From positions 1-64,000 of the forward strand of contig NZ_JAUSTI010000022.1 in NCBI RefSeq assembly GCF_030812775.1: 64,000 nucleotides of DNA, in the 5' to 3' direction. Position numbers and translations under genes: made by a program. The stretch comes from Paenibacillus tundrae. Its GTDB lineage: Bacteria; Bacillota; Bacilli; Paenibacillales; Paenibacillaceae. Below, piece by piece: positions 42,495 through 52,517 of the stretch. The notes under the pieces are model-generated. The model was not told where the DNA came from. It was given only the letters and a program-made list of their open reading frames with translations, and made no database searches. Position 1 is the stretch's first letter. The number at the start of each line of letters is the position of its first letter.

Positions 42495-43937
42495 ATGTCA
42501 CTGCATATGTGGTCTAAACGTTGGCTGCGTATATCCTTTATTCTGCTAATGATATTGATCACATGCAGTCTATTGCTTTTCGTGAATCTGCATATGGACA
42601 GACAAAATAACACCTCCAATCTATCCATTAGTCAGGTGCGGCTTACAGTTAATCCCCTTCTTCTTGCACTTGAACAAAAACAGCAGCAGTTAACGGATCC
42701 GGCAACTCGGGATCAATTGCGATCTATCGTACAAGAGAACGGGGTTGAGCTGACCTATGTTGGATTAGATGGCGTCGTGGTTGTATCTTCTACCCCTTCC
42801 TTGGAGGGCACGCAGCTGAATCTGCCATCTGTACTGCATTATGATCTGAATCAGGCAGCACAGGTTACGGATGGTAAGCAGTCGCTCAACATTGCCTTCC
42901 CTGTTATCAATGGAACTAATGGTAGCCAAATCGGCAATGCCATTTTTACAGTTCCCCTATCTATGGTTGTTGTTGAGCAGCCGCTCACCTCCGCCTTCTG
43001 GGTCATGATCACGTTAGCCGGCGTCTCCCTGATGTTAGGCACTTGTCTGATCGCTATGAAACGAAAGGTCAATAAGCGGCTACTCTTTCCGATCAGTCAG
43101 TTGAAAGAGCACGCTGAGTCCATTCTCAAAGGGAAGTATGATCAGCCTATTCAATACTCCCGAGTAGATGAAATGGGCGAATTATACGCTATGCTTGATC
43201 TGATGCGCGCGGAGATCATGCATCTGAGTGCAGAGCGTATACGTCAGGAACAAGCACAGAAAGAACTGATCACGAATATATCGCACGATCTCAAAACACC
43301 CATTACAACCGTTAAGGCATACATAGAGGCTATTCTAGAAGGTTTATGTTCCGATGAACAAACGTTGATGGAATATATGGAGGTCATGCGCACACATACG
43401 GATAAAACAGCTAGATTGGTTGAAGATCTGCTCGTTCACGCTTTGCAGGAGCTAGGTCAGATCTCTGTTGAACCTCGCGAAGTGTATAGCCTTGCCACCT
43501 TTCAGCAGATGTTACAGCCTATTGCACACATGGTGGAGATGAGAGGTCTGAATTACGAAGCACCGGCATCGATCCCTAATGTACTTATGCAGATTGATTC
43601 GACGAGAATGGAGCAGGTGCTATCCAACATCGTATTCAATGCACTTAAACATACCGCTCCCGGAGATACGATTCAGATCATGACCGAGCTAGATGCTGGA
43701 CAATTTAAACTGACTATTGCAGATACAGGACAAGGTATACAGGCTCAGGATATGCCTTTTATATTCGAACGGTATTTTAAGGGCGCAGCTTCTCCTTCTA
43801 ACTCGTATGTACAGGAGGGAACAGGTCTAGGTCTATCCATTTGCAAAAGTATTGTTGAAGCACATGGAGGTCAGATCACCTTTTCGAGCAAAGAAGGACA
43901 AGGTACGATTTTTCAAATTCATCTGCCCATATGTTAA
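42495..43937 (+). CDS. Sensor histidine kinase
   Basis: 480 residues. TM1 at about 10-32, an extracytoplasmic domain of about 130 residues, TM2 near 165-188, HAMP, then HisKA (TNISHDLKTPITTVK) and HATPase (NIVFNALKH, ADTGQGI, FIFERYFKG, GTGLGLSI). AGGAGG lies eight bases upstream of ATG. Unlike BceS-type kinases it has a sizeable extracytoplasmic domain, so it may sense directly. Confidence 0.93.
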   Translation: MSLHMWSKRWLRISFILLMILITCSLLLFVNLHMDRQNNTSNLSISQVRLTVNPLLLALEQKQQQLTDPATRDQLRSIVQENGVELTYVGLDGVVVVSSTPSLEGTQLNLPSVLHYDLNQAAQVTDGKQSLNIAFPVINGTNGSQIGNAIFTVPLSMVVVEQPLTSAFWVMITLAGVSLMLGTCLIAMKRKVNKRLLFPISQLKEHAESILKGKYDQPIQYSRVDEMGELYAMLDLMRAEIMHLSAERIRQEQAQKELITNISHDLKTPITTVKAYIEAILEGLCSDEQTLMEYMEVMRTHTDKTARLVEDLLVHALQELGQISVEPREVYSLATFQQMLQPIAHMVEMRGLNYEAPASIPNVLMQIDSTRMEQVLSNIVFNALKHTAPGDTIQIMTELDAGQFKLTIADTGQGIQAQDMPFIFERYFKGAASPSNSYVQEGTGLGLSICKSIVEAHGGQITFSSKEGQGTIFQIHLPIC

Positions 43938-44014
43938 TCTTCTGACCATGTAATACTTTATTCATAATTAGATAAGACTTCCTCAATGTGTCTCCCTTAA
44001 AATAAATAATAGAG

Positions 44015-44225
44015 GTAGTTCAAAAAGTACGCTTTTGATTACGAAAGATGCCTTGCGGCATCATCAGCGTCGAATATGGGATTCAGCCGAAATGAGTGGA
44101 TGCTTACGAAGTTTGTTTCCTTTGGAAACAATTTAGTTGCTCACGTAGTTTCCCTACGCTCCGCTACTCCATTTCTATCTTCATCCCATCTTCTCGGTAC
44201 TGAAAACCGACCTTTTTGAACTGAC
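44015..44225. mobile_element. MITE-like element (family A, full copy)
   Basis: A 211-bp unit with imperfect terminal inverted repeats: left GTAGTTCAAAAAGT..CGCTTTTGATTACG, right (inverted) GTCAGTTCAAAAAGG..CGGTTTTCAGTACCG. Left-half and end-only relatives lie at 35133-35210 and 33126-33158. It separates the two-component genes from the ABC genes (43938-44254) and has no coding capacity. Confidence 0.65.
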
Positions 44226-44254
44226 ATTAAAATGAATCAGAGGGAGTGATCTTC

Positions 44255-45013
44255 TTGGTCAAGACAGCCATTATACACGCTCAAAACTTATGTAAAACCT
44301 ACAATACGGGTAGCGAGCAGTATCATGCTATACGTAATGTTGATCTGGATATATACGAAGGTGATTTTACCGTAATTATGGGCAACTCGGGCTCAGGCAA
44401 GTCTACCCTGTTGTACCTGCTAAGCGGCTTGGATCAGGTAACAGCAGGCGAAGTGTATTTCCGGGATCAACGCATTGACGCTTATACCGAACGGGAGATG
44501 TCTGAATTCCGCACTCGCCGAATCGGTTATATCTATCAAAGTATCAACCTTGTCCCAGACCTCTCGATCCAACAAAATATCGCATTACCTGGCTATATCG
44601 CCGGTTCCAAGAGGAGTGAGGCCGCCGCCAGAGCAAGTCAATTGATGACAGCCATGGATATCAATGAACAGCATCATCGCCTTCCCTCTGAAACATCGGG
44701 TGGACAACAACAACGAGCTGCCATTGCACGTGCACTAATTAACTCACCTGATATGTTATTTGCTGATGAACCTACGGGTAGTCTGAACTATGAGCACGGC
44801 CAAGCTGTCCTTGATATCTTGACCAATATCAACCGCAAGGGACAATCGGTCGTTATGGTCACTCATGATATCAAGGCTGCATGTCGTGCAGACCGTCTTA
44901 TTTTCATCCGAGATGGTAAGGTAGCCGGTATTCTTGAGTTCAGCAAATATGACGAAGAGCAGATCCACGATCGTGAATCGATGATCTTCAATTTTGTGTC
45001 GAGGAAGGAATAG
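44255..45013 (+). CDS. ABC transporter ATP-binding protein (MacB/BceA-like)
   Basis: 252 residues from TTG 44255, with GAGGGAG eight bases upstream; GTG 44246 is too close to that site. Walker [13 protein letters not shown], signature in the degenerate form [16 protein letters not shown], Walker [13 protein letters not shown]-loop VMVTHD. Belongs to the LolD/MacB/BceA group that powers mechanotransmission by FtsX-type permeases. The permease starts 4 bp downstream. Confidence 0.92.
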   Translation: MVKTAIIHAQNLCKTYNTGSEQYHAIRNVDLDIYEGDFTVIMGNSGSGKSTLLYLLSGLDQVTAGEVYFRDQRIDAYTEREMSEFRTRRIGYIYQSINLVPDLSIQQNIALPGYIAGSKRSEAAARASQLMTAMDINEQHHRLPSETSGGQQQRAAIARALINSPDMLFADEPTGSLNYEHGQAVLDILTNINRKGQSVVMVTHDIKAACRADRLIFIRDGKVAGILEFSKYDEEQIHDRESMIFNFVSRKE

Positions 45014-45017
45014 GGCT

Positions 45018-47420
45018 ATGGCGATCATGTGGCGATTAAGCCTCTCTTACCTCCGGAAAAACAAAACGCAAAATGGATTTAGCACGCTTCTCATTCTCTT
45101 ATCCACACTACTTGTAGCAACAGCTGTCATTATTCTGGCGAATACCGGCAATTTATTTAAGGAAATGCATGAACGTGCTCATGGCTCTCATCAGATTCTC
45201 TCCTTTGAGAAAGACCTGAATGATCCTCAGGCTGTATATGGTTGGTGGCAGGAACAAGAACATGTTGATGTCTCTCCGTTACTACAGTACCGGACACTGT
45301 CAGGAATTACGTTTGACGGCCTGGATATTCCGAATCTCTATCTATACATGATCAATACGCCAGCTCCCCCATGGGATGTGGATAAACTCATTTTTTCCAG
45401 CGGATTGCAACCAGCTTTGCCTGAACAAGGTTCAGTCTGGATCCCTACCTCCATGGCTAACTCATACCATATCGCAATTGGCGATACGATAAGCTTCAGA
45501 GCAGGCTCCACTAACCTCAATTTGACGGTTTCCGATATAGTCATAGATGTTCCTTACGGTGCCCCATTCACCAATACTGCACGGGTCTGGATGAATCCAA
45601 CGGATTATCAACATGATGTTCAGGCACTCGCAGGAAACGACAATTATATGTTCGGCATTCATTTTGACGATTACAGCACGAGTTCACGTTATTGGGAGAA
45701 GTATAGTCTTGGACATGATGTCCCTTTTCTGGAGACCAAGATGGAGTTTGAGAGTATATCCTCCTTCTATCTGATTATTAATCAGATTATCGGGTTCATT
45801 ATGATCTTCCTCGGCGTAGTTATGCTAGTCATCGCTCTCGTTACGATTGGGTTCACCATTTCCGATGCAATCTTGGCTAACTATAAAACGATCGGGATCC
45901 TCAAATCGCTAGGCTTGACTTCCCATAAGATGATTGGCACGTATGTTATACAATACGCCATATTATCTCTAGTCGCCATTCTTCCTGGGCTTATGCTAAG
46001 TGTGTGGATATCCAAACCGTTAATGAGCATCTCGGTATCTTCGCTCAGCGCTGGTGGTAGCGATAATCCAATGCAGGGAATTGGTACAGCACTTCTTGTC
46101 GGTGCATTTCTCTTCGCTATGGTCATCTTGTTCGTTATGCTCTATGCCAACAAAGCACGACATATTGAACCTGTGCAGGCCATTCGTTATGGGATGTCCG
46201 AAGCTGACCATATTCGCATCGCTCAACGGATGAATACACCGTTCTTCCGTGCGATTGGGTTCTCACGATATCCGGTTTCTGTCGTCATTGGCTTTCGTAA
46301 TCTGATGAAGAACATCCGTAGCTCTGCTCTTATACTGCTACTCACGATGATGGCATCAGCTGTACTCGTTCTTGGTTATGTCGTTGTGACGAGTGTCAGT
46401 GGAATATACCAGACAGCCGCTAAATGGGGGTATGATAATGCCAACATCGCAGCCGTAGTGGTGAATAAGAGTCATTTTTCCCTAGATAAGCTAGAGCACG
46501 TATTAGAACAAGATACCCGTATCCAGAATGTGGGCTGGCAAGGGAATACGTCCGGGGTCATCCGCCCTGATACTTCGATCAATCCGCAGGGTCAATCCAC
46601 GAGTCTGTTTCTAACTGTGCTGGATGGAAGCTATGATCAGCTTGGGTTTGAGAATCTAAGAGGATCTAATCCTCGGTTGGAGAATGAAATTTCGATCGGT
46701 GTAAATATAGCCAAAACGTATCATAAGGATCTCGGTGATCTCATTGATATCTACATTGAAGGAAAGAAACGTACTTTCGTGATCACGGGTGTCTATCAAG
46801 CCATTGCCAACATGTCCGTCTCCGGACGAATCACCATGGATGCGATGCATAGCGTGAATTCCAGTTACAAGGATGTGGATGTTGTTTTTATCAATGTGAA
46901 GGATCCGGTTCAAGTAGAACCTGTTGTCCATGCGTTGAATGAGCAATTCAAGGATTCTACTTCTGTTGTTACCCAGAAAATGCTGCTTGATTCCGTATAT
47001 GCTGAAGCGGCAGACATTCTGGTCTATCCGATGACTCTAATCGGACTGCTGTTTATTCTGGTTACATTTATCATTATCTTTAGCACCTGCCGGATCAGCA
47101 TTCGCAAGGAAAGCAGAACCTATGGCATATATAAATCTATTGGTTTAACGTCAAGCCAAATCCGATTGTCGATTGCCATGGGCATTGTAATCTTGTCCTC
47201 CATAGGCGCCTTATTGGGCATTGTCATAGGCATATATGTACTACCTGTTCTTCTAGAGCTTGTCCTTTCTGAATACGGGATCGTAGAGCTTCCCCTTATT
47301 TTGAACTGGGCTGGAATCCTTTTATTCGCCTGCCTAACCACACTTGCCGCAGCATATGGATCATGGGTGTCTTCACGAGTTATCCGTAATTCTTCTCCAC
47401 GCAATCTGGTTATTGAATAA
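45018..47420 (+). CDS. FtsX-type ABC transporter permease
   Basis: 800 residues from ATG 45018 (AGGAAGG upstream); the in-frame GTG 44994 would overlap the ATPase gene. TM1 near 20-42, a large extracytoplasmic domain to about 255, three helices (about 260-380) with the FtsX signature (LVTIGFTISDAILANYKTIGILKSLGLTS), a fifth helix near 440, a second large domain, and three C-terminal helices with a second FtsX unit (RISIRKESRTYGIYKSIGLTSSQIRL). The duplicated 8-TM layout is that of MacB/LolCE-like or peptide-resistance permeases. Probably acts on envelope-active compounds sensed by the adjacent kinase; inference. Confidence 0.9.
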   Translation: MAIMWRLSLSYLRKNKTQNGFSTLLILLSTLLVATAVIILANTGNLFKEMHERAHGSHQILSFEKDLNDPQAVYGWWQEQEHVDVSPLLQYRTLSGITFDGLDIPNLYLYMINTPAPPWDVDKLIFSSGLQPALPEQGSVWIPTSMANSYHIAIGDTISFRAGSTNLNLTVSDIVIDVPYGAPFTNTARVWMNPTDYQHDVQALAGNDNYMFGIHFDDYSTSSRYWEKYSLGHDVPFLETKMEFESISSFYLIINQIIGFIMIFLGVVMLVIALVTIGFTISDAILANYKTIGILKSLGLTSHKMIGTYVIQYAILSLVAILPGLMLSVWISKPLMSISVSSLSAGGSDNPMQGIGTALLVGAFLFAMVILFVMLYANKARHIEPVQAIRYGMSEADHIRIAQRMNTPFFRAIGFSRYPVSVVIGFRNLMKNIRSSALILLLTMMASAVLVLGYVVVTSVSGIYQTAAKWGYDNANIAAVVVNKSHFSLDKLEHVLEQDTRIQNVGWQGNTSGVIRPDTSINPQGQSTSLFLTVLDGSYDQLGFENLRGSNPRLENEISIGVNIAKTYHKDLGDLIDIYIEGKKRTFVITGVYQAIANMSVSGRITMDAMHSVNSSYKDVDVVFINVKDPVQVEPVVHALNEQFKDSTSVVTQKMLLDSVYAEAADILVYPMTLIGLLFILVTFIIIFSTCRISIRKESRTYGIYKSIGLTSSQIRLSIAMGIVILSSIGALLGIVIGIYVLPVLLELVLSEYGIVELPLILNWAGILLFACLTTLAAAYGSWVSSRVIRNSSPRNLVIE

Positions 47421-47440
47421 TACGGCTGACCAAAATCAAG

Positions 47441-47482
47441 AAGCCCTCTCGTTTCCTTTAAGGAGACGAAAGGGCTTTTTCT
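47441..47482 (+). terminator. Terminator of the FtsX-type ABC operon
   Basis: AAGCCCTCTCGT pairs with ACGAAAGGGCTT, followed by TTTC. Confidence 0.75.
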
Positions 47483-47559
47483 TATGTTCGACTTCGTCTT
47501 CGATTACCATAACTATAAAATCATTCAGGATTGGCCTGAATTCCAGCCCTCACATTAGC

Positions 47560-48522
47560 CTATGTCTCGTTCCGCCACTTCTTAGCCAGCTCGCTGATCT
47601 GATGCGGTGTTGTACGGCAGCAGCCGCCGATGATTTGTGCGCCAGCAGCAACCCATTGCTCTGAAGCTTCGCTTATGCTACCACATGTGCCTTGACCGCT
47701 CCAAGTCTTGGTCTCTGCATCATATACTTCACCCGAATTGGGATAGACGATGATCGGCTTATCACTAGATTGAGCAAGGATATGAATCGCCTCAGTAACG
47801 ACTTCCATCGGTGCACAATTCAATCCAATCGCAGCAATCTGTGGCTCATTGCCAAGTTGACGTGCACATTCAGCCAGTGGGGTTCCTTCACTGATTGTCG
47901 TGCCATCTTGCAGCGAGAAGGTTAGCCATGCAGAAGTATCCGGGAATTCCTTCAGTAACGTAACTAACACTTGTGCCTCTTGCAACGAAGGAATCGTCTC
48001 AAATGCCAACATATCCGCTCCTGCTTCAACAAGAGCCGCTAATCGAGGACGGTGAAAGGCTGCGAGTGTCTCATCGGACACACCGTAGTGACCTACATAT
48101 TCCGAGCCATCTGCAAGATATGCGCCATAAGGGCCTACCGATGCTGCCACAATTGGCTTAGTTCGCTGAACTATGTTCCTCACTTCATCCCATACTTCGT
48201 TTCGCGCTTGTGCAGCCAATTTGACCGTCTTGCGAATCAATTCCAATGCGGCTTGTTCTTCAATGCCTTTCTTCCCGAATCCCTCCACAGTTGCCTGATA
48301 ACTGGATGTAATCGCACAATCTGCACCAGCGCGGAAGTAATCCGCATGAACCTGAACGATTACGTCCGGATTCTCCAGTAACACCCGAGCAGACCAGAGT
48401 GGATCATCCAGATTACAGCCATGTTTTTCAAGTTCAGTAGCCAGTGCGCCATCGAGAATCATTACAGGATGCTCAGCCAGAATTTTTTGAATAGGATTCA
48501 TTTCCATTTGCTGTTGTGTCAT
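47560..48522 (-). CDS. mmuM: Homocysteine S-methyltransferase
   Basis: 320 residues. Transfers a methyl group from S-methylmethionine (or SAM) to homocysteine, making methionine. Zinc-binding cysteines are in GLNCAP (near 230) and GGCCRTTP (near 304-305); the N-terminus carries [14 protein letters not shown]. The start overlaps the permease stop by 4 bp, and a SAM riboswitch precedes the pair, so it is under methionine control. Matches the MmuM/YbgG family in length and motifs. Confidence 0.92.
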   Translation of the reverse strand: MTQQQMEMNPIQKILAEHPVMILDGALATELEKHGCNLDDPLWSARVLLENPDVIVQVHADYFRAGADCAITSSYQATVEGFGKKGIEEQAALELIRKTVKLAAQARNEVWDEVRNIVQRTKPIVAASVGPYGAYLADGSEYVGHYGVSDETLAAFHRPRLAALVEAGADMLAFETIPSLQEAQVLVTLLKEFPDTSAWLTFSLQDGTTISEGTPLAECARQLGNEPQIAAIGLNCAPMEVVTEAIHILAQSSDKPIIVYPNSGEVYDAETKTWSGQGTCGSISEASEQWVAAGAQIIGGCCRTTPHQISELAKKWRNET

Positions 48523-49913
48523 GACTTATCCTCATTTCTTTTTTTTACACGGTCGGTAATATAATAAGCTGCATAACAGAAAGCAATAAAAGGTATGCCA
48601 CAATATAATGCAATTCGTTGTGTCGGGTCAAAGGCAATGCCGATGCATGCAGCTAGACACAGTAAGAACGAAATGATAGGAACGGCTGGATAAAGTGGCG
48701 TACGGTAAACTAGATTCTCCACTGAATTTCCTTCACGAATGTACTGCCTACGAAACATATACTGTGATGCACTGATGCTCATCCACACCGCAACGACAGC
48801 CAGTCCCGAGATGGATACCAACGTAATGTACACCGTGCCCGGCGCAATAATGCTGGATAATAACGCTAGTCCACCCCCAACCATACTAGTTGCGATAGCA
48901 TTCAACGGCACACCTCTGTTCGTTAACCTAGCAAACCAGGGAGAGATTGTCTGTTTGTCTGCGAGCGACCAGATCATGCGTGATGACGCGTACAAGCCGG
49001 AGTTCGCAGCAGACAAAATAGCCGTTAAGATCACAAAATTCATAATATCTGCGGCATAAGGAATGCCTATTCTCTCCATGACGGCTACAAAGGGGCTTTC
49101 CAAGACACCTGCATCGGACATAGGTAATAACGCTGACAAAATAATAATCGTACCGATGAAGAAAATAATTAAACGCCATAATGTGGTATGGATGGCTTTA
49201 GGAATCGTCTTCTCGGGTTGTTCCGTCTCACCAGCAGCAATGCCGATTAACTCGGTGCCTGAAAAGGCAAAGTTTACCGCAAGCATCGTCATTAAAATAG
49301 CCGTAGCTCCATGGGGAAACCAACCAGAGCCTGTAATATTGGTAAAAAATGGTGCTGGTTGGGCGTCTGCCATTGGAATAATACCAAATACGGCCGCTCC
49401 TCCCAATATAATAAAGATCACAATCGTGATGACCTTGATGGATGAAAACCAGAACTCTGATTCTGCGAAAAATTTCACGGTCAGTGCATTAAACAAAAAA
49501 ATCATCAGTGCGAAAAGTGCGCTCCAAATCCATACATTTACGGAAGGGAACCAGCGCTGCATCAATAGTCCTGCCGCCGTGAACTCAGAACCTAGAGCAA
49601 CAGTCCAGGTCAACCAATATAACCAGGCAACCGTATATCCAGTTGCAGGGCCAATGTATTTGGCTGCATAACTATGAAAGGCTCCTGTCTCAGGCATATG
49701 TACTGACAGTTCGCCTAAACATAACATGACGAGATATACAACAAGCGCTCCGATCAGATAGGAGAGAATCGTTCCTAGAGGTCCCGCCTGTTGAATCGTG
49801 TATCCCGAGCTTAAAAATAACCCTGTCCCAATTACACCGCCAAGAGAGAGCATAATCACGTGTCGTGCCTGCATTTTTCGTTGGAAATGTCCCTTGTCTT
49901 TGTTGTTATTCAT
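48519..49913 (-). CDS. mmuP: Amino acid permease, probable S-methylmethionine transporter
   Basis: 464 residues from ATG 49913 (GGGAG upstream), of the APC amino acid permease family with 12 hydrophobic segments: [22 protein letters not shown] at TM1, the [23 protein letters not shown] loop, and [30 protein letters not shown]. The S-methylmethionine substrate is inferred from coupling with mmuM and the SAM-I riboswitch; the protein is also close to general amino acid permeases (YbgF type). Confidence 0.88.
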   Translation of the reverse strand: MNNNKDKGHFQRKMQARHVIMLSLGGVIGTGLFLSSGYTIQQAGPLGTILSYLIGALVVYLVMLCLGELSVHMPETGAFHSYAAKYIGPATGYTVAWLYWLTWTVALGSEFTAAGLLMQRWFPSVNVWIWSALFALMIFLFNALTVKFFAESEFWFSSIKVITIVIFIILGGAAVFGIIPMADAQPAPFFTNITGSGWFPHGATAILMTMLAVNFAFSGTELIGIAAGETEQPEKTIPKAIHTTLWRLIIFFIGTIIILSALLPMSDAGVLESPFVAVMERIGIPYAADIMNFVILTAILSAANSGLYASSRMIWSLADKQTISPWFARLTNRGVPLNAIATSMVGGGLALLSSIIAPGTVYITLVSISGLAVVAVWMSISASQYMFRRQYIREGNSVENLVYRTPLYPAVPIISFLLCLAACIGIAFDPTQRIALYCGIPFIAFCYAAYYITDRVKKRNEDKS

Positions 49914-49951
49914 GCTGCTCCCTTTCTTTCTCACCCAGAATACAGCCAAAC

Positions 49952-49982
49952 AAAAAAACGCACTCTTCGTGAAGAGTGCGTC
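49952..49982 (-). terminator. Expression-platform terminator of the SAM riboswitch
   Basis: On the minus strand ACGCACTCTTC-AC-GAAGAGTGCGT is followed by seven T. It sits between the SAM aptamer and the mmuP start, as expected for an OFF switch. Confidence 0.9.
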
Positions 49983-50004
49983 GTTACTGACAAATAAAAA
50001 CAAG

Positions 50005-50107
50005 CGTCCTATCTATCAGGCTGTTCACCCGCTGGAATTAGCACAGTATCCTTCAGATCTGTTGCTGAGGCTTCGCAGGGCCAGTCCCTCCACCTCTCTG
50101 GATAAGA
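50005..50107 (-). ncRNA. SAM-I (S-box) riboswitch
   Basis: Read on the minus strand, CTTATCCAGAGAGGTGGAGGG, ACTGGCCCTGCGAAGCCTC, AGCAAC, GGTGCTAATTCC-like TGTGCTAATTCCAGCGGG and CCTGATAGATAGG occur in consensus order. The outer P1 pairs CTTATC with GATAGG. SAM binding should release the downstream terminator (49952-49982) and shut off mmuP-mmuM when SAM is plentiful. Confidence 0.93.
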
Positions 50108-50122
50108 AAATGATTTTTTACT

Positions 50123-50151
50123 AATATAGCGATCTATCATGAATGTGTCAA
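50123..50151 (-). promoter_or_regulatory. Sigma-A promoter of mmuPM
   Basis: Minus strand: TTGACA (50151-50146), a 17-base spacer, and TATATT (50128-50123). It starts transcription just upstream of the SAM aptamer. Confidence 0.75.
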
Positions 50152-50179
50152 CATTTAGTTAGAAAATGCATCTTCTTGA

Positions 50180-51382
50180 CTACTCTGTGGAAGAACCTGG
50201 ACTTGTAATATTAATCTTCACCTTATACGTAATTGGCACGGTGCTGAAGACTTCATCCCAGTCATCCTTGACCTTTTTCCACACTTTCGGATATTTAATC
50301 CGTAAGCTATCTCGAAAATCGGCAACGTCTACTTTGTAGGTATGTTGAAGTTTATGGAGCACCTGATCAATTTGTTGTTCGGCCATATCCGTGAAATTTT
50401 TCTCTAGCTCTCTCAGGTAGGCTCCCTTCTCTTCTTTTTCAGGCGCACGCCAATCCTCCATCAGCCAACCTTCAGATTCGGCCTTCACATCAAATGAGAT
50501 ATTGTTACCCACCACTTTAGGTGTGATTTTGGTTTTTTTCTTCTTGATTTCATATAACACAGTGAAGCCTTGTTTGTTATATGTCTTAATGACACCACCA
50601 CGTTCTTTGGCCATTAGCCAAGCTAACCCTTCTAAATCAGTTTGGTTAAGCTCACCAATAAATTTGGTGGTATCCCCCTTAAAAATGCTAGCTCCTGAGA
50701 ACTTATCCTCCCCTTTAAAACTAAGCACATTCTGTAACAAAAAGCTGGAACCAGATTGCATCTGTGCATCTAATTTGGTTAACGGAACAGGCTCTAAAAT
50801 TTTGTTAGACAAGTACGAGTTATTGCTGATCCCCGTGAGGTAAAAAGCTGGAATACGGGAAGGATCGTCTGAAGTGAGCACATCAATAGCTCGTCGATGG
50901 CTAACCAATACCAGGCAGTTTGGACGTATATCATTATCCCGCAGTACAAAATCGAGCAGTTGATCCAGACCATACGTTTTGGCGATATCCTTCGATATCA
51001 CAATGACCTTCAGATGATGTCCGATGAGTGGACGATCTCGTCGTAATGCAAACTGACGAAAGATCTGCAGCATCGAGTCCCCTGTCAGCTGTTCATTGGA
51101 ATAAGAAGTTTTACCCGCAGCAGGAGAGCCCGATTGACCACTTTTTTGACCACTCGCATATCCTGGAGCAATCTGAACCGTTGCCGTCACCACTTTCTGC
51201 TTCGCATAATCTCCCCCTTGAGCTGCGACATTCTTCTCAAACTCTGTCTCTTTGGCGACATCAATACCTAGCCCTACATATAGACTTAGCTCTTCAATCT
51301 CTCTACTGCTCCAGCAACCGGATATCATTAACAGAATGCATAAGCTAGTGATTGTACGTACAAGCATACGAAATTGCCTCAT
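50180..51382 (-). CDS. gerC: Ger(x)C family germinant receptor lipoprotein (C subunit)
   Basis: 400 residues. Lipoprotein signal with lipobox MISGCW (Cys near residue 23). Family marks: WSSREIEELSLYVGLGIDVA, the RRDRPLIGHHLKVIVISKDIA segment, and VLKLQ-like DQVLHKLQHTYKVDVADFRDSLRIKYPKVWKK. It is a component of the GerA-type receptor in the inner spore membrane that responds to nutrient germinants. Last gene of the ger operon; its start overlaps the B subunit stop by 4 bp. Confidence 0.9.
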   Translation of the reverse strand: MRQFRMLVRTITSLCILLMISGCWSSREIEELSLYVGLGIDVAKETEFEKNVAAQGGDYAKQKVVTATVQIAPGYASGQKSGQSGSPAAGKTSYSNEQLTGDSMLQIFRQFALRRDRPLIGHHLKVIVISKDIAKTYGLDQLLDFVLRDNDIRPNCLVLVSHRRAIDVLTSDDPSRIPAFYLTGISNNSYLSNKILEPVPLTKLDAQMQSGSSFLLQNVLSFKGEDKFSGASIFKGDTTKFIGELNQTDLEGLAWLMAKERGGVIKTYNKQGFTVLYEIKKKKTKITPKVVGNNISFDVKAESEGWLMEDWRAPEKEEKGAYLRELEKNFTDMAEQQIDQVLHKLQHTYKVDVADFRDSLRIKYPKVWKKVKDDWDEVFSTVPITYKVKINITSPGSSTE

Positions 51383-52485
51383 GCATGTTTGCCTCCTTTT
51401 TTGCGAATCAGACTTAACACCAGCAATACCAGAGGTAAGATAGCAAACAACACTACAGATACATTGCCCAGCATATCCCCTAGTGCAAAGGTCTGATCCA
51501 CATTTTTGGGCATCAATGCTGTAATATAAATAATCGGAAGCAGTACATACATAATAACTGGCATTTTCTTCACACGAAATAAATCCCGAATCCCCACCGA
51601 AGCACAGTAATGGGTAATGACTGTTGTTGAGAAGATCTGCATAATCCAGATAGCGAGCAATAAGGATTCGAAACGCTCAAATACTAGACCTTGGATCTCG
51701 AAGCTCCTCACCAAATCTAGCGTAGGCCATGTTCTTGTTTTGATCCCATCCAGCGACAAACTACCCACAACCATAACAACAGTGATCAAATAAACAATAG
51801 TAGAAGTCATCAATCCCCAGGTCATCGCTTTATTACTTTTTTGGGGATTATGCATATAAGCGGTTATGACCAGCATCACCTCGTAACCGGTATAAGACAG
51901 TAAGGAGGGTTTCAATCCTTTAAGAACGGGCATGATCCCCTCTCCAAGTACGGGTCGCAGGTTGCCAATCTCGAATAACTGATTACTAAGCAGAATTTCG
52001 ATCACAAAAATAATCAACGTAATGGGCAATATAATCTCAAACACACGTATAATTACAGCAAGTCCTCCAGTGATCAGATAGATACCTATCCACATAAATA
52101 CCATCACGATCGCCCATGTAGGTGTACGTTCAAGCAAGTACATTCCGGTTACATCCGCCATAACTCTGATTTCAAAAGCAGAAATAACTGTGAAATACAG
52201 AATCATAGCACATCCCAATATGTAAGCAATCCAGCTGCCCGTGATCTCACGAGTAAACTGGAAGACGGTCTTCCCTGGAAAGCGACGACACAAAGTGACC
52301 AGGATAATGCCAATGCCCGTGACAATCAACCCAGCCAAAATAATGGAAATCCAGACATCTGGTGTTCCAACAGCTTTACTCGTCGTTCGAGGTAACGTCA
52401 AGATCCCAGCACCTAGCATGTAATTGACAATGATTACAACGGCCTGCGTCGTCGTGACTTTGCCTAGAGGGCTATCTTCATTCAA
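51379..52485 (-). CDS. gerB: GerAB-type germination permease (B subunit)
   Basis: 368 residues with about ten hydrophobic segments, of the APC-related spore germination permease family: TTTQAVVIIVNYMLGAGILTLPRTT, VFQFTREITGSWIAYILG, GLKPSLLSYTGYEVMLVITAYMHNP. Forms the ligand-binding membrane subunit of the germinant receptor. Lies 32 bp after the A subunit gene. Confidence 0.92.
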   Translation of the reverse strand: MNEDSPLGKVTTTQAVVIIVNYMLGAGILTLPRTTSKAVGTPDVWISIILAGLIVTGIGIILVTLCRRFPGKTVFQFTREITGSWIAYILGCAMILYFTVISAFEIRVMADVTGMYLLERTPTWAIVMVFMWIGIYLITGGLAVIIRVFEIILPITLIIFVIEILLSNQLFEIGNLRPVLGEGIMPVLKGLKPSLLSYTGYEVMLVITAYMHNPQKSNKAMTWGLMTSTIVYLITVVMVVGSLSLDGIKTRTWPTLDLVRSFEIQGLVFERFESLLLAIWIMQIFSTTVITHYCASVGIRDLFRVKKMPVIMYVLLPIIYITALMPKNVDQTFALGDMLGNVSVVLFAILPLVLLVLSLIRKKGGKHA

Positions 52486-52517
52486 TGTATTTCACCTCCA
52501 GCCCTTTGTAAGATAAC

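Noticed and set aside
49063-49671. 202-codon plus-strand frame
   Set aside because: Antisense to mmuP, without a ribosome binding site.
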